A stretch of 48,734 nt of DNA from NCBI GenBank assembly GCA_017448345.1, contig JAFSLP010000117.1, positions 1 through 48,734 of the forward strand. Direction: 5' to 3'. Below the pieces are notes generated by a model. It saw only the letters and a program-made list of their open reading frames with translations. It had not been told where the DNA came from and made no database searches. Position numbers and translations under genes: made by a program. Positions 34,868 to 43,092 of this stretch are shown piece after piece; within the stretch, counting starts at the first letter, position 1; every line of letters begins with the position of its first letter. This DNA comes from Paludibacteraceae bacterium (GTDB lineage Bacteria > Bacteroidota > Bacteroidia > Bacteroidales > Paludibacteraceae).

Positions 34868-36235
34868 TTATGATTTTATCAGCAGTCGGAAAGCGTCCGT
34901 TACTTTCCTGACCGGTACTGTCTCTATTGCGTTCTGTGTCTTGTGTGCTATCCGGTCCATTTGCTCTGCGGGCACAAGAATCCTTCGGAAACCGAGTTTC
35001 TGTGCTTCGGCGATACGCTGTTCAAGCCTGTTTACAGGACGTATCTCTCCTGCCAGTCCTACTTCGCCGCAGATGCACGTGCCGGCATCCAGAGGGATGT
35101 CCATGTTGCTGCTGAGCACAGCTGCCAAGACGGCAAGGTCAATAGCCGGGTCCTGCACACGCAGACCGCCCGCGATGTTGAGGAACACGTCTTTCTGCAG
35201 CAGTTTGAATCCCACCCGTTTCTCTAACACCGCCAAGAGCATGTTGAGTCTCCTGCCGTCAAAGCCTGTGGAGGAGCGCTGCGGCGTGCCGTACGCGGCA
35301 GACGAGACGAGTGCCTGCACTTCTATCAGAAACGGCCGTACGCCCTCTACGGCAGCGGCTATGGCAATGCCGGAAAGCCCCTCACGGGCGGTGGACAGCA
35401 GCAGCTCGGAGGGGTTGGTCACTTCGCGCAGACCGTCCTGACGCATCTCATAGATGCCTATCTCCGAGGTGGAACCGAAACGGTTCTTCTGCGCACGGAG
35501 AATGCGGTACATATACTGCTGGTCGCCCTCGAACTGCAGCACCGTGTCCACGATATGCTCCAGCACTTTCGGTCCGGCAAGCGAGCCTTCTTTGTTGATA
35601 TGCCCGATGATGATAAACGGGATATTCCGTGTCTTGGCGAATTCGAGAATGCGCGATGCACATTCACGCACCTGTGTCAGACTGCCGATAGAGGCTTCCA
35701 CCTCTTCGGTGCCGATAGTCTGTATGGAGTCGATGACCACTATCTCCGGTTCCACCTGCCTGACTTGCTCCAAGATATGCTCCAGCGAAGTCTCCGAGGA
35801 GATGAACAGGTTCTCCGCGTTGCCTGCAAGCCGTTCAGCCCGCAGCTTGAGCTGCCGTACGGACTCTTCGCCCGAGGCGTAGAAGGTCTTGCGTTCGCCC
35901 TGTTGCATCAGCACTTGCAGTGCCAGAGTCGATTTGCCGATACCCGGTTCGCCGCCTAACAGGACGAGACTGCCCGGAACGAGACCGCCGCCTAACACGC
36001 GGTTGAACTCTCCGTTGCGCATGTCGATACGCATCTCTTCGGATGCCTCCACCTCCTGCAAACGCTGCGGTCTGGTGGTGCTTGGGCTTTGAGAGGAGCG
36101 GTCTTTCGGCTTTCGGCTTTCTACTACTTCCTCTTCGTAGGTGCCCCATTCGCCGCAGACCGGACATCGCCCTAACATCTGCGGGGCTCTTGCGCCGCAG
36201 GACGAACAGATATATTGGATAGTGGGTTTCGCCAT
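34868..36235 (-). CDS. radA: DNA repair protein RadA/Sms with heptamer insert
   Basis: RecA-like branch-migration helicase acting with RecA in recombination. N-terminal zinc finger C-x2-C...C-x2-C (CSSCGARAPQMLGRCPVC, residues 10-28), Walker A GGEPGIGKST near 94-103, the RadA-specific KNRFG motif near 250-254, and a C-terminal Lon-protease-like domain (VAGGLRVQDPAIDLAV type). The linker between zinc finger and motor (residues about 38-44) contains ESRKPK, encoded by three TTTCGGC-type heptamers (36104-36124), exactly 21 nt, so frame is preserved. The start is adjacent to the 11-nt repeat spacer. 455 aa, normal. Confidence 0.95.
   Translation of the reverse strand: MAKPTIQYICSSCGARAPQMLGRCPVCGEWGTYEEEVVESRKPKDRSSQSPSTTRPQRLQEVEASEEMRIDMRNGEFNRVLGGGLVPGSLVLLGGEPGIGKSTLALQVLMQQGERKTFYASGEESVRQLKLRAERLAGNAENLFISSETSLEHILEQVRQVEPEIVVIDSIQTIGTEEVEASIGSLTQVRECASRILEFAKTRNIPFIIIGHINKEGSLAGPKVLEHIVDTVLQFEGDQQYMYRILRAQKNRFGSTSEIGIYEMRQDGLREVTNPSELLLSTAREGLSGIAIAAAVEGVRPFLIEVQALVSSAAYGTPQRSSTGFDGRRLNMLLAVLEKRVGFKLLQKDVFLNIAGGLRVQDPAIDLAVLAAVLSSNMDIPLDAGTCICGEVGLAGEIRPVNRLEQRIAEAQKLGFRRILVPAEQMDRIAHKTQNAIETVPVRKVTDAFRLLIKS
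36104..36124 (-). repeat. In-frame heptamer insert inside radA
   Basis: TTTCGGC, TTTCGGC, TTTCTAC on the plus strand, i.e. three 7-nt units equal to seven codons. Same word as the spacers at 13290-13317 and 45847-45888. Confidence 0.8.
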
Positions 36236-36240
36236 AAATA

Positions 36241-36273
36241 ACCTACGCGCAACATACGCGTAACATACGCGGA
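36241..36273 (-). repeat. 11-nt repeat spacer between rnz and radA
   Basis: Three 11-nt units: ACCTACGCGCA (36241-36251), ACATACGCGTA (36252-36262), ACATACGCGGA (36263-36273). They fill the spacer between the rnz stop and the radA start almost completely. Confidence 0.85.
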
Positions 36274-36277
36274 TTTT

Positions 36278-37093
36278 CTATAGTTCGAAAACGAGGTTCT
36301 CCTCCGCGAGGAAGGTATTGTCAAATATCGGTTTTGCTTCCTGCAGGAACAAACCATGGTCTTCCACCCGTGCGGAGTAATGCCCGAGAATGAGCTTTCC
36401 CGCACCGGCTTTCTGCGCAATAGTGGCGGCATCGGCTGCCGTGGAGTGCTTCACTTCCTTGCATCGTTTTGCCATCGACTGCAGGAAGGTGGACTCGTGG
36501 TACAGCGTGCAGACACCTTCGATGATGGGGATAATCTTCTCGCTGTACTGCGTGTCGGAGCAGTAGGCATAGCGTTTGCGTGTCTCATGTCCGAAAGTGC
36601 CGTCGGCATTCTTGATGCGGTGGGTCTCTTTGAAGAGGAATCCGCATGTGGGCACGCTGTGTTTGAGAGGAACGGTCTCTACGCTCACGGTGCGGTCCTC
36701 GTAGATGAGCTCATGCTTGCGCGGATTGATAGGGTGGAAGATGATGTCGTACAGCCTGTCATTGCAGTGGTATTCTAACAGCGGTGTCAGCAGCCGCTCC
36801 AAATCCGGATGTGCGTAGATGTGCATCGGCTGGGTGCGTTTGAGCATACCCAAGGTCGTCAGCAGACCGATAAGCCCGAAACAATGGTCGCCGTGCAGAT
36901 GGGAGATGAAGATGTTGTACAGCCGTCCGGTGTGTACGCCCAGCCGCTGCAGCGTCAGCAGCACGCCCTCGCCGCAGTCCACCAGAAACGACTTGTCGCA
37001 CAACTCCACCAGCTGCCCCGAAGGGGAAGTGGTCCTCGTCGGTTTGGCACTGCCGCATCCTAATATGGTTACTCTCGCTTCGCTCACGGACAA
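36278..37093 (-). CDS. rnz: Ribonuclease Z
   Basis: Metallo-beta-lactamase endonuclease that trims tRNA 3' trailers. VTILGCGSAKPT near residue 8 and the zinc motif HLHGDH near 64-69 are intact, followed by KHSVPTCGFLF, AYCSDT and LILGHYSAR. At 271 aa it is shorter than usual Bacteroidales RNase Z (about 300); the loss is between GFLF and the AYCSDT strand, a variable loop. The start is TTG at 37093, which lies at the edge of a heptamer array; GTG at 37087 is an alternative. The upstream gene's stop lies in the same array. Confidence 0.92.
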   Translation of the reverse strand: MSVSEARVTILGCGSAKPTRTTSPSGQLVELCDKSFLVDCGEGVLLTLQRLGVHTGRLYNIFISHLHGDHCFGLIGLLTTLGMLKRTQPMHIYAHPDLERLLTPLLEYHCNDRLYDIIFHPINPRKHELIYEDRTVSVETVPLKHSVPTCGFLFKETHRIKNADGTFGHETRKRYAYCSDTQYSEKIIPIIEGVCTLYHESTFLQSMAKRCKEVKHSTAADAATIAQKAGAGKLILGHYSARVEDHGLFLQEAKPIFDNTFLAEENLVFEL

Positions 37094-37116
37094 TCCGTAA
37101 TTTTTAATTCTTGATT
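37091..37116 (-). repeat. Heptamer array between DUF4954 gene and rnz
   Basis: On the minus strand AATCAAG, AATTAAA, AATTACG, GATTG. The DUF4954 TAA (37104-37106) is inside it and the final GATTG contains the rnz TTG start codon (37091-37093). Confidence 0.85.
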
Positions 37117-39086
37117 TTTAGTTTCTCCATCATTCTCTCACCCAGCCGGCTCTTCTTCTCGATATGTTCGAGCACCGCTTTGACGAACGAGTTGGACTCA
37201 AAGGAGCCGCGTACTTCCTCAAAATCCGCTTCCGCCTGTTCCCTGTCGCCGTCCACGCCGAAACCGGTCTGGCTGTTGAGGTCAAACTCCTTGCGGGCGT
37301 CGTTATACACCATATGGTCAAGGTTCACCACGGCCTCTTGCCATTCCTTCACGGTCTTGCGCAGCTGCTCCAGAGTCACTTCTTCCACGCGGCAGCCCCA
37401 TACCTGCTCCAGTTTCTCGCATGCCCACGTCCATTCGTACGAATAGTAGTTGGCGTGCATCTGTTCGAAACGGGCTTGTATATCCTCTAACGTCAGCCGT
37501 CCCTGTTCTATCTCGTCGGCAAGGCGCGTCACCTCGCTGCGCGGGGCAATCAGTCCCGCCATATCGACCCAGTCGCCCAAACCTGTTTCTGTGTCGGGGC
37601 GTAAGAGGGCGTGTATATCGTCCAGCGTATGCCATTCGCTCTTCTCCAGACGGCTGATGAGACTGTTGCCGAGGAACTTCTGGATGCCGATGGTGTATAA
37701 CTCCCTTCCGTGCCGCAGGGAGGAATTGCGTATCTTGCAGTTCTTGTAGCCATAGACCTCCGTGTTCTCGCCGCTGAGAGCCTGCAGTTCATTCAGCACT
37801 TCCCGTCCGCGCCACATCTTCTGTACGGTGTACGGACTGAGGAGGTTGAAGTTGATCATGTCCAGTTTGTGGGGGTCTTTGCGGTTGTCACGCTTCGGCC
37901 ATTTCTGGGCGTCACGGATGGTGCCCACTGTACGCAGGTTGGCGCCCGGCACCAGATAACTCTCCGAGTTGTTCTCTATCAGATAGGAGAACGGCAGGTC
38001 AGACGTGTCGGCATGGTGCGTATGGCGCCCCATCACCAGCGAGAAGGCGCCTACCTTGCTCGGCCATAACAGATAACTGTCACTGGTGGTCTTGGCTCCT
38101 CGTTCGGCAATACCCTGATGGATAGGACCGAGTTTGTACATGTGGTTGGACTGGTTGCTGCCGGACCCGGCGTTGAGGAACGAGAACATTCCGGCTATCA
38201 GCAGGGTGCTCTTGTGGTGGGTGACGGAGTACGGTCCCGCGAAGATGGCGCAGGCCTCGCCGTGCATGCCCTGACAGTTGCTGAAGAAAAGGCTTTCTTC
38301 CGCAGAATAATGCTTGTCAAAGATACATCCTTGTCCTACAAAACATTTGCCTACCAGTGTCGAATCGCCTATCTCCACGCCGGAGGCGATGATGAAATCG
38401 GTGCATTTGACGCCGCTTCCCAGACGTACCGGTGCGGCTTGGTTCGAGTTGACGGTGCCGTTCTTCAGCCTGCTCACGCCGGATAACTCGGCGTAATCGC
38501 CGATGCGCACGTTCTTGATGCTGCCGCAGTTGAGGATGCGCACATGGTCGCCTATGTAACCCGTCTCGGAGGCTTGCCTCTCCGCATAGTCATCTATCAT
38601 CCGCTCCAGCTCATGGATCATCTTCGGACGGTGCCGGTAGAGCGTGAGGATATAGGCGAGGCTGGCGCTCAGCTCGTTGAAGATGGGAATCTCTCTGCCG
38701 CCGCCCTCGTTCATCACGGACACGCGTACGCCGTTGCCGAAGGTTGTCCTGCCGTCCACAAGGATGGCATTGACGTTCTCGATGCACGTGTTACGGCCGA
38801 TGCGGTAGTTGGCGATGTAGTTGTGTATGTTGTACAGGTGTGCATCATCGCCTACCTCGCAGTTGTGCAACGTGGCGTTGTAAATACCCGAATGCACACT
38901 CAGCCCTCCGGGCAATGCTATCTCTCGGTGGAAGGCTCCGATTTTGTTGTGCCCGGAGAAAGCGGCGTTACGGACATAACGGGCGTCAAAATCCTGCGCC
39001 ACTTCCACTTCCGACCAGTCTTTCGCCGAGCATCCTTGTGCCTCCATTTGCGCAATCTCTGCGCTCGTCAGTTTGCGGAAAACCAT
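37104..39086 (-). CDS. DUF4954 family protein (left-handed beta-helix)
   Basis: Bacteroidota family of unknown function. Hexapeptide-type repeats characteristic of left-handed beta-helix acyl/nucleotidyl transferases are visible in the N-terminal half (ATLHNCEVGDDAHLYNIHNYIANYRIGRNTCIENVNAI, and IRILNCGSIKNVRIGDYAELSGVSR region). The C-terminal third is helical. I start at ATG 39086 (MVFRKLTSAEIAQME), where homology begins; the longer frame opens with a TTG inside the CAACTAT array. 660 aa, normal. It lies between dnaN and rnz. A sugar-nucleotide-related role is only suggested by the fold. Confidence 0.85.
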   Translation of the reverse strand: MVFRKLTSAEIAQMEAQGCSAKDWSEVEVAQDFDARYVRNAAFSGHNKIGAFHREIALPGGLSVHSGIYNATLHNCEVGDDAHLYNIHNYIANYRIGRNTCIENVNAILVDGRTTFGNGVRVSVMNEGGGREIPIFNELSASLAYILTLYRHRPKMIHELERMIDDYAERQASETGYIGDHVRILNCGSIKNVRIGDYAELSGVSRLKNGTVNSNQAAPVRLGSGVKCTDFIIASGVEIGDSTLVGKCFVGQGCIFDKHYSAEESLFFSNCQGMHGEACAIFAGPYSVTHHKSTLLIAGMFSFLNAGSGSNQSNHMYKLGPIHQGIAERGAKTTSDSYLLWPSKVGAFSLVMGRHTHHADTSDLPFSYLIENNSESYLVPGANLRTVGTIRDAQKWPKRDNRKDPHKLDMINFNLLSPYTVQKMWRGREVLNELQALSGENTEVYGYKNCKIRNSSLRHGRELYTIGIQKFLGNSLISRLEKSEWHTLDDIHALLRPDTETGLGDWVDMAGLIAPRSEVTRLADEIEQGRLTLEDIQARFEQMHANYYSYEWTWACEKLEQVWGCRVEEVTLEQLRKTVKEWQEAVVNLDHMVYNDARKEFDLNSQTGFGVDGDREQAEADFEEVRGSFESNSFVKAVLEHIEKKSRLGERMMEKLKIKN

Positions 39087-39122
39087 AGAAGTCTTTCTAC
39101 TTTTATACTTAACAACTTCTTT

Positions 39123-39157
39123 CAACTATCAACTATCAACTGTCAACTATCAACTTA
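39123..39157 (-). repeat. CAACTAT heptamer array between dnaN and DUF4954 gene
   Basis: Five 7-nt units (CAACTAT, CAACTAT, CAACTGT, CAACTAT, CAACTTA). The dnaN TAA stop (39155-39157) is in the last unit. Confidence 0.9.
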
Positions 39158-40279
39158 ATCATTTAACAGCATCGGCATCAGCAGCATCAGCACATCCTCG
39201 TCGCCTTCGTTCTCTACCGGCAGGATAAGACCGGCACGGGCGGGATCGGCGAGTTTGAGCTGCACGTCAGCCGAACCGATGGACGAGAGCAGGTCGATGA
39301 GGAACGGTGCCTTGAAACCGATGGCCATCGGTGTGCCGTTGTAGTCGCAGGAGATGGTCTCTTCGGCGCTGGTGGAGAAATCGATATCCTGTGCGGAGAT
39401 TTTTATCTGGTTCTCGCTCAGAGCCAGACGCAGCTGGGCGGTACCGTTGTTGGCGAACACTGCCACGCGTTTGCAGGCGTTGATGAACGTCTGACGGTCA
39501 ACCGTCACGATGTTCTGGTTCGCTTGAGGAATGACGGCGTTGTAGTTCGGGAAACGTCCCTCTATCTGACGGCAGACGATGATGGTGCTGCCGAACTCGA
39601 AACGGGCGTTCTTCGCGCCGAAGGTCACCTTCACCTCGCCTTCTTCTTTGGCAAGGAGGTTCTTCAGCAGACCGGCGGGTTTCTTGGGCAGGATGAAACT
39701 GGCGGCAACACCGGCTTTCACGCCTGCGTTGGTGTAACGTACCAGACGGTGGGCGTCGGTCGCTACCATCGTCACTTTGTCTTCCGTCAGGTCGAAGAAG
39801 ATACCGTTCATCACAGGACGCAAATCATCGTCGGCGGTGCAGAAGATGGTCTTTTCGATAGCACTCTGCAGTACATTGGCGGGTAAGGAGAGGGTGCGTG
39901 CCTCAGGCTCGGCTTCCGGCATTTCTGGGTACTCGTTGCCGTTGACACCGACAAACGAATAGGTTCCGTTCTGGCTCACCATGCTGACGGCGAAGTTCTG
40001 CTCGTCGATGGTGAACGAAAGAGGCTGCTCGCTGAACTCCTTCAGCGTCTCTAACAGCAGCTTGGCGGCAGATGCCACTTTGCCGGTGCCCTCTACACCT
40101 TCTACCTCCACGCTCGTGCGGATGGTGGTCTCGCCGTCTGATGCGGTCAGCTTTAGCTCGTTGCCTACCAGATCAAAAAGCACGTCATCCAGAATGGGCA
40201 AAGCATTTTTGTTGTTAATCACGCGGCTTACCGCCTGTAATTGGGAAAAGAGTTTCGAACTCGATACATTAAATTTCAT
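39155..40279 (-). CDS. dnaN: DNA polymerase III sliding clamp (beta subunit)
   Basis: Ring-shaped processivity clamp of the replicative polymerase, a dimer of three-domain protomers. MKFNVSSSKLFSQLQAVSRVINNKNALPILDDVLF is split here by position: the family opening spans residues 1-35. SDGETTIRTSVEV, VATDAHRLVRY near 178 and the C-terminal LMPMLLND hydrophobic-pocket end are conserved. 374 aa, normal. A strong promoter at 40429-40459 gives a leader of about 140 nt containing 13-nt and 22-nt direct repeats. It heads a run of seven same-strand genes ending with the PorZ-like gene. dnaA and recF are not adjacent. Confidence 0.96.
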   Translation of the reverse strand: MKFNVSSSKLFSQLQAVSRVINNKNALPILDDVLFDLVGNELKLTASDGETTIRTSVEVEGVEGTGKVASAAKLLLETLKEFSEQPLSFTIDEQNFAVSMVSQNGTYSFVGVNGNEYPEMPEAEPEARTLSLPANVLQSAIEKTIFCTADDDLRPVMNGIFFDLTEDKVTMVATDAHRLVRYTNAGVKAGVAASFILPKKPAGLLKNLLAKEEGEVKVTFGAKNARFEFGSTIIVCRQIEGRFPNYNAVIPQANQNIVTVDRQTFINACKRVAVFANNGTAQLRLALSENQIKISAQDIDFSTSAEETISCDYNGTPMAIGFKAPFLIDLLSSIGSADVQLKLADPARAGLILPVENEGDEDVLMLLMPMLLND

Positions 40280-40428
40280 ATACGTATATTTTTTAGTTTA
40301 TATTCTTGGTTTGTATTCTTGGTTTGGACTCCCGGATTGTATGGATGTGCCGTTTCCCCGAAAACGGGATGACCAAATAGTAAATGGTAAATGACCAAAT
40401 AGTAAATATGGCACACACCTTTGCGCTG

Positions 40429-40459
40429 CAAAGGTACTGCTTTTTTTTGACATATGCAA
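40429..40459 (-). promoter_or_regulatory. dnaN promoter
   Basis: On the minus strand, TTG at 40459-40457 in TTGCATATGTCA, 20-nt spacer, TACCTTTG at 40436-40429. Spacer and -33 region are nearly identical to those upstream of ssb and at 42991-43021. Confidence 0.88.
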
Positions 40460-40514
40460 ATATTTTTTTTATTTTGTCTGCATTATTCGCTATTATTAGG
40501 ACACAAAAGGGGGG

Positions 40515-40553
40515 AAAAAAAAGCCCCGGCCTGCTTCCATCAAAGCAGACCGG
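40515..40553 (-). terminator. Rho-independent terminator after the lipoprotein gene
   Basis: 11-bp stem CCGGTCTGCTT/AAGCAGGCCGG (one G-T pair) at 40526-40553 with a 6-nt loop, followed on the minus strand by GGCTTTTTTTT. It lies 46 nt past the lipoprotein stop. Confidence 0.9.
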
Positions 40554-40598
40554 CGTATATTGCATCGGGGAAATCTTTGCAGAATCTTTAAGATTTGT

Positions 40599-41903
40599 TC
40601 ATCTCTGTCGCTGCGGAGCGCAATAAACCATCTCAAGACCGGTGGAAATATCTTCGTTGACGCGGTCGGTACCGCCGAAGCAGAAAGTCATCACAATCCG
40701 GTCGGAGTCGGTGTAGTCTTCCCTGTATCCCTGACAAACAACTTCTATATCGCCATTTTGCTCCAAGAAATGAACTGATGAAAAATTACTTCTAAATCCG
40801 TTACTGCTATCATATTCACGAATACCATAAAAAGCAGACATTCCATTAGGCATAAACTTTTCAATATATGCGTTTTCTTGATTATCTAAATGGATAAATT
40901 GCCATTGTGCCGGAACAACATGGGCAGAGTCAGTTAGATATGAATGAATACCTCTAGCATATGGATTAACAAATGTTACGGTATACCAATTATTGAAAGG
41001 CATAATGATGGTTTCGTTTTTTGCTTCATCAACAACATATCTGGCTGCATTTTTATCTGTGCTGAGCAACAATTGCTCGCTTTCTCCATTTACACCGTAT
41101 CTTTTTACATTGGCATAAGCGGTTGCTTGTATGGATTTTGCAGGGAAATAGTAAACATTAATGGCATCATCTTTATTTGCTCCAAAATACATTTTTGTTT
41201 CAGAGGCTGCGCCTTGAGTGTAGGTGATGGTTCCGAAATCCGAGTGTTCCAGATGTTGCTGCGCACCCTTGGAATCAATCTGAACGCTAACCGGTTCGTT
41301 CTGCGTAAATGAACCCGAACGACCAAAATAAATATTTGACCAAATACTATCTGCATGGGCGGTTTCATTCGGGTCTCTTTCTAAGATTTTTTTTCTCGCG
41401 TAACCGGCCATTTGTGAAAGTGTAGCATTAGCATAATTATTATATAACGATTCCGGAATATCCTCAATACTCCATGTGCGGTTTTCGTTGTTTGGCGTTG
41501 TATAGGAAACCAAATAATTCCATGTCGTCTCTGCCAAACTAAACGATGCGGTGCCATCGGAAGACATATTATCCGTTCTATTGAAATTCAAAGGATACAA
41601 AATATTCGTACTTGTCTGTGCTACGTCATGTTCCTCTGTCATTTTATAGATGTCCCCACTTGCCGAATTGACCTCAAAATAAAAGCGGCTGTTCTCTTCC
41701 CGTGGGATAAAGAATTTCACATTTCCCACATTAGGAACATGTTTCATAAAGGAATCAAACGGCGTTTCGTCCGCAGTCGCACCATAAATGTTTGTGGACA
41801 TACCGGATTGTTTGGTGGTCTTTTCCGGCTCGTTGATTTGGTCTTTGCAGGCAGGCATCAAACCAATCAATGCCGCCAAGACGATTGTTTGTTTGTAGTT
41901 CAT
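40599..41903 (-). CDS. Putative surface lipoprotein of unknown function
   Basis: 434-aa protein with a lipoprotein signal (MNYKQTIVLAALIGLMPAC; the cysteine at 19 is followed by KDQ, reminiscent of the charged surface-export signal of Bacteroidota lipoproteins, which is an inference). The remainder is beta-rich with many aromatic residues and no motif I recognise; SLAETTWNYLV and the Asn-rich strands suggest a secreted DUF4270-like or adhesin-type fold, without confidence. Its DNA is clearly more AT-rich than neighbouring genes, a sign of recent acquisition. A strong terminator follows; the upstream promoter is doubtful. Monocistronic. Confidence 0.7.
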   Translation of the reverse strand: MNYKQTIVLAALIGLMPACKDQINEPEKTTKQSGMSTNIYGATADETPFDSFMKHVPNVGNVKFFIPREENSRFYFEVNSASGDIYKMTEEHDVAQTSTNILYPLNFNRTDNMSSDGTASFSLAETTWNYLVSYTTPNNENRTWSIEDIPESLYNNYANATLSQMAGYARKKILERDPNETAHADSIWSNIYFGRSGSFTQNEPVSVQIDSKGAQQHLEHSDFGTITYTQGAASETKMYFGANKDDAINVYYFPAKSIQATAYANVKRYGVNGESEQLLLSTDKNAARYVVDEAKNETIIMPFNNWYTVTFVNPYARGIHSYLTDSAHVVPAQWQFIHLDNQENAYIEKFMPNGMSAFYGIREYDSSNGFRSNFSSVHFLEQNGDIEVVCQGYREDYTDSDRIVMTFCFGGTDRVNEDISTGLEMVYCAPQRQR

Positions 41904-41921
41904 AATAAATGTAATTTAGAG

Positions 41922-41952
41922 TGATTAAATTTTTGTTCGTATATATACGCAA
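41922..41952 (-). promoter_or_regulatory. Doubtful promoter of the lipoprotein gene
   Basis: The minus strand has the extended -33 word TTGCGTATATAT at 41952-41941, but the expected -7 position 20 nt on reads TTTAATCA rather than TAnnTTTG. It could be a weak or factor-dependent promoter. Confidence 0.3.
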
Positions 41953-41978
41953 AAAGCGCAAGCTTTCGTTTGCTTCAT

Positions 41979-42118
41979 TTGATACTTTGAGGTCCTAGAC
42001 TTACCTTTATTCTTCAAATAAATGCACGGAAAACTCACGCTGACACGTGAGCGTGCATAAACCATGCTTGAAGAATAAATGATTCTTTGTAAACTTGTCT
42101 AGGGTTTCAAAGTATCAA
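41979..42118 (+). other. 140-nt long-hairpin element
   Basis: A symmetric, nearly self-complementary element in the spacer between the lipoprotein and GNAT genes. Nested stems: 22-bp outer (41979-42000 with 42097-42118), 12-bp perfect (42006-42017 with 42068-42079), 6-bp (42023-42028 with 42052-42057) and 6-bp (42034-42039 with 42046-42051) around a 6-nt loop, with asymmetric bulges. The three mismatches in the outer stem are all G-U pairs if the plus strand is RNA, but C-A mismatches on the minus strand, favouring a plus-strand transcript. It could be a structured RNA, a MITE with terminal inverted repeats, or a recombination site. Confidence 0.7.
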
Positions 42119-42192
42119 GTTTGGCTTACAACGCTTTATTTATGTATTTTTTTGTCTGTTGTTTTATGCCATAGGCGGGGTGTTATGTTATT

Positions 42193-42729
42193 TTACTTGA
42201 TATTTTCTAAATCAAAATACAAGAGTCTGGTTGGTGAATTTTCGTCCTCGCTGGACAAGGGCAGAAAGCCCATCTTATAATAAAACGGCAACGCATCAGC
42301 ATAGGCATCAACCGTTATAAACCGGCAACCGGCTTTGTTGTCCGATTGGTATGAGGCAATAATCATATTGACCATCATCTTTCCTATTCCTTCTCCACGG
42401 TATTTCTTATCTGTTGCCAAACGACAAATCTTTAGTGCAGGGTAGCTCTTGAACATTTTGCCTTGCGCGAAGAATTGCTTGCGAAAGCGGTTGTAGGCTG
42501 AGTTGCTCGGAAAATCCGTCAATGAAATGCGATCATGTGCCAGACTGAAATAGCCGATTGTGTCGTTTGTGCTCTTATCTTCCAGTATGTATGTAGTGGC
42601 AAGGCGGACCTTGAAATAGAGCATAGCGTCACCGAAGATGAAGTCATTCAAATCTTCATCTCCGCAGTCGAACTTTGAAACGAAGTCCTCTTCTCCAAGC
42701 CGACGGAGTACTATGTTTTCTCTATTCAT
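42193..42729 (-). CDS. GNAT acetyltransferase, possible toxin
   Basis: Gcn5-related N-acetyltransferase of 178 aa with acetyl-CoA loop KYRGEGIGKMMV near residue 105-116. The opening (RRLGEEDFVSKFDCGDEDLNDFI) and overall size resemble the tRNA-acetylating toxins TacT/AtaT, in which the FDCGxxxLNxFL block is characteristic. ATG 42729 (MNRENIVLRRL) is preferred; an upstream in-frame ATG at 42753 overlaps the small gene by 13 nt. It is preceded by a 53-aa gene and a shared promoter (42991-43021). The toxin role is inferred from similarity and context; ordinary small-molecule acetylation is the alternative. Confidence 0.75.
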   Translation of the reverse strand: MNRENIVLRRLGEEDFVSKFDCGDEDLNDFIFGDAMLYFKVRLATTYILEDKSTNDTIGYFSLAHDRISLTDFPSNSAYNRFRKQFFAQGKMFKSYPALKICRLATDKKYRGEGIGKMMVNMIIASYQSDNKAGCRFITVDAYADALPFYYKMGFLPLSSEDENSPTRLLYFDLENIK

Positions 42730-42740
42730 GGGCGGCGAAT

Positions 42741-42902
42741 TCAGAACGCACAATTAACGCACCGCGCGCGCAGAAACTCATAATCACTCATCATTTGTGC
42801 TTTTTGCTCCGCAGAAATGGGTCGCGGGTTGAGCATCTGCATCTCAAAACGGCGTGCTTCGTCACCGAAAAGAATAGGTGTTTCTCTAATGGGTCGAGCC
42901 AT
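42741..42902 (-). CDS. Small protein upstream of GNAT, possible antitoxin
   Basis: 53-aa protein MARPIRETPILFGDEARRFE..., acidic-helical in the middle (ISAEQKAQMMSDYEFLRAR) and ending CVNCAF. Similar short MARPIKETP-type proteins are, as far as I recall, found upstream of GNAT genes in Bacteroidota, which suggests an antitoxin. It lacks the ribbon-helix-helix fold of the DUF1778 antitoxins that pair with TacT. The start at 42902 is chosen over an in-frame ATG at 42932 because homologues begin MARPI. The gap to the GNAT start is 11 nt. Confidence 0.6.
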   Translation of the reverse strand: MARPIRETPILFGDEARRFEMQMLNPRPISAEQKAQMMSDYEFLRARCVNCAF

Positions 42903-42990
42903 ATTTTTCGTTGTTTGTGTTTGTCTTTGCAACTTCCGGCTTATTTAGCCATTTTTTGTGCTTAGCAGCACTTGATTAAAAATTCATGTG

Positions 42991-43021
42991 CAAAGGTACT
43001 GCTTTTTTCTGACATGTGCAA
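42991..43021 (-). promoter_or_regulatory. Promoter of the GNAT/small-protein pair
   Basis: On the minus strand, TTG at 43021-43019 in TTGCACATGTCA, 20-nt spacer, TACCTTTG at 42998-42991. It is almost a copy of the dnaN promoter. Confidence 0.85.
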
Positions 43022-43092
43022 GGGTTGGGGGCGATTTTTTTGAAGAATGTGCTGTTTTTCACTACTGTTGCAGGTTCTATGATGGCTTAGGT

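Larger units (their letters stand above)
40280..40598. other. Non-coding interval with dnaN leader and terminator
   Basis: Holds, from left to right: a 13-nt direct repeat (TATTCTTGGTTTG at 40301-40313 and 40314-40326), a 15-nt word GACCAAATAGTAAAT at 40371-40385 and 40393-40407, the dnaN promoter, and the lipoprotein-gene terminator. No gene is seen on either strand. Confidence 0.8.

Noticed and set aside
41979..42118. Integron attC site as explanation for the long hairpin.
   Set aside because: The arms lack the RYYYAAC/GTTRRRY core boxes, and no integrase is present.
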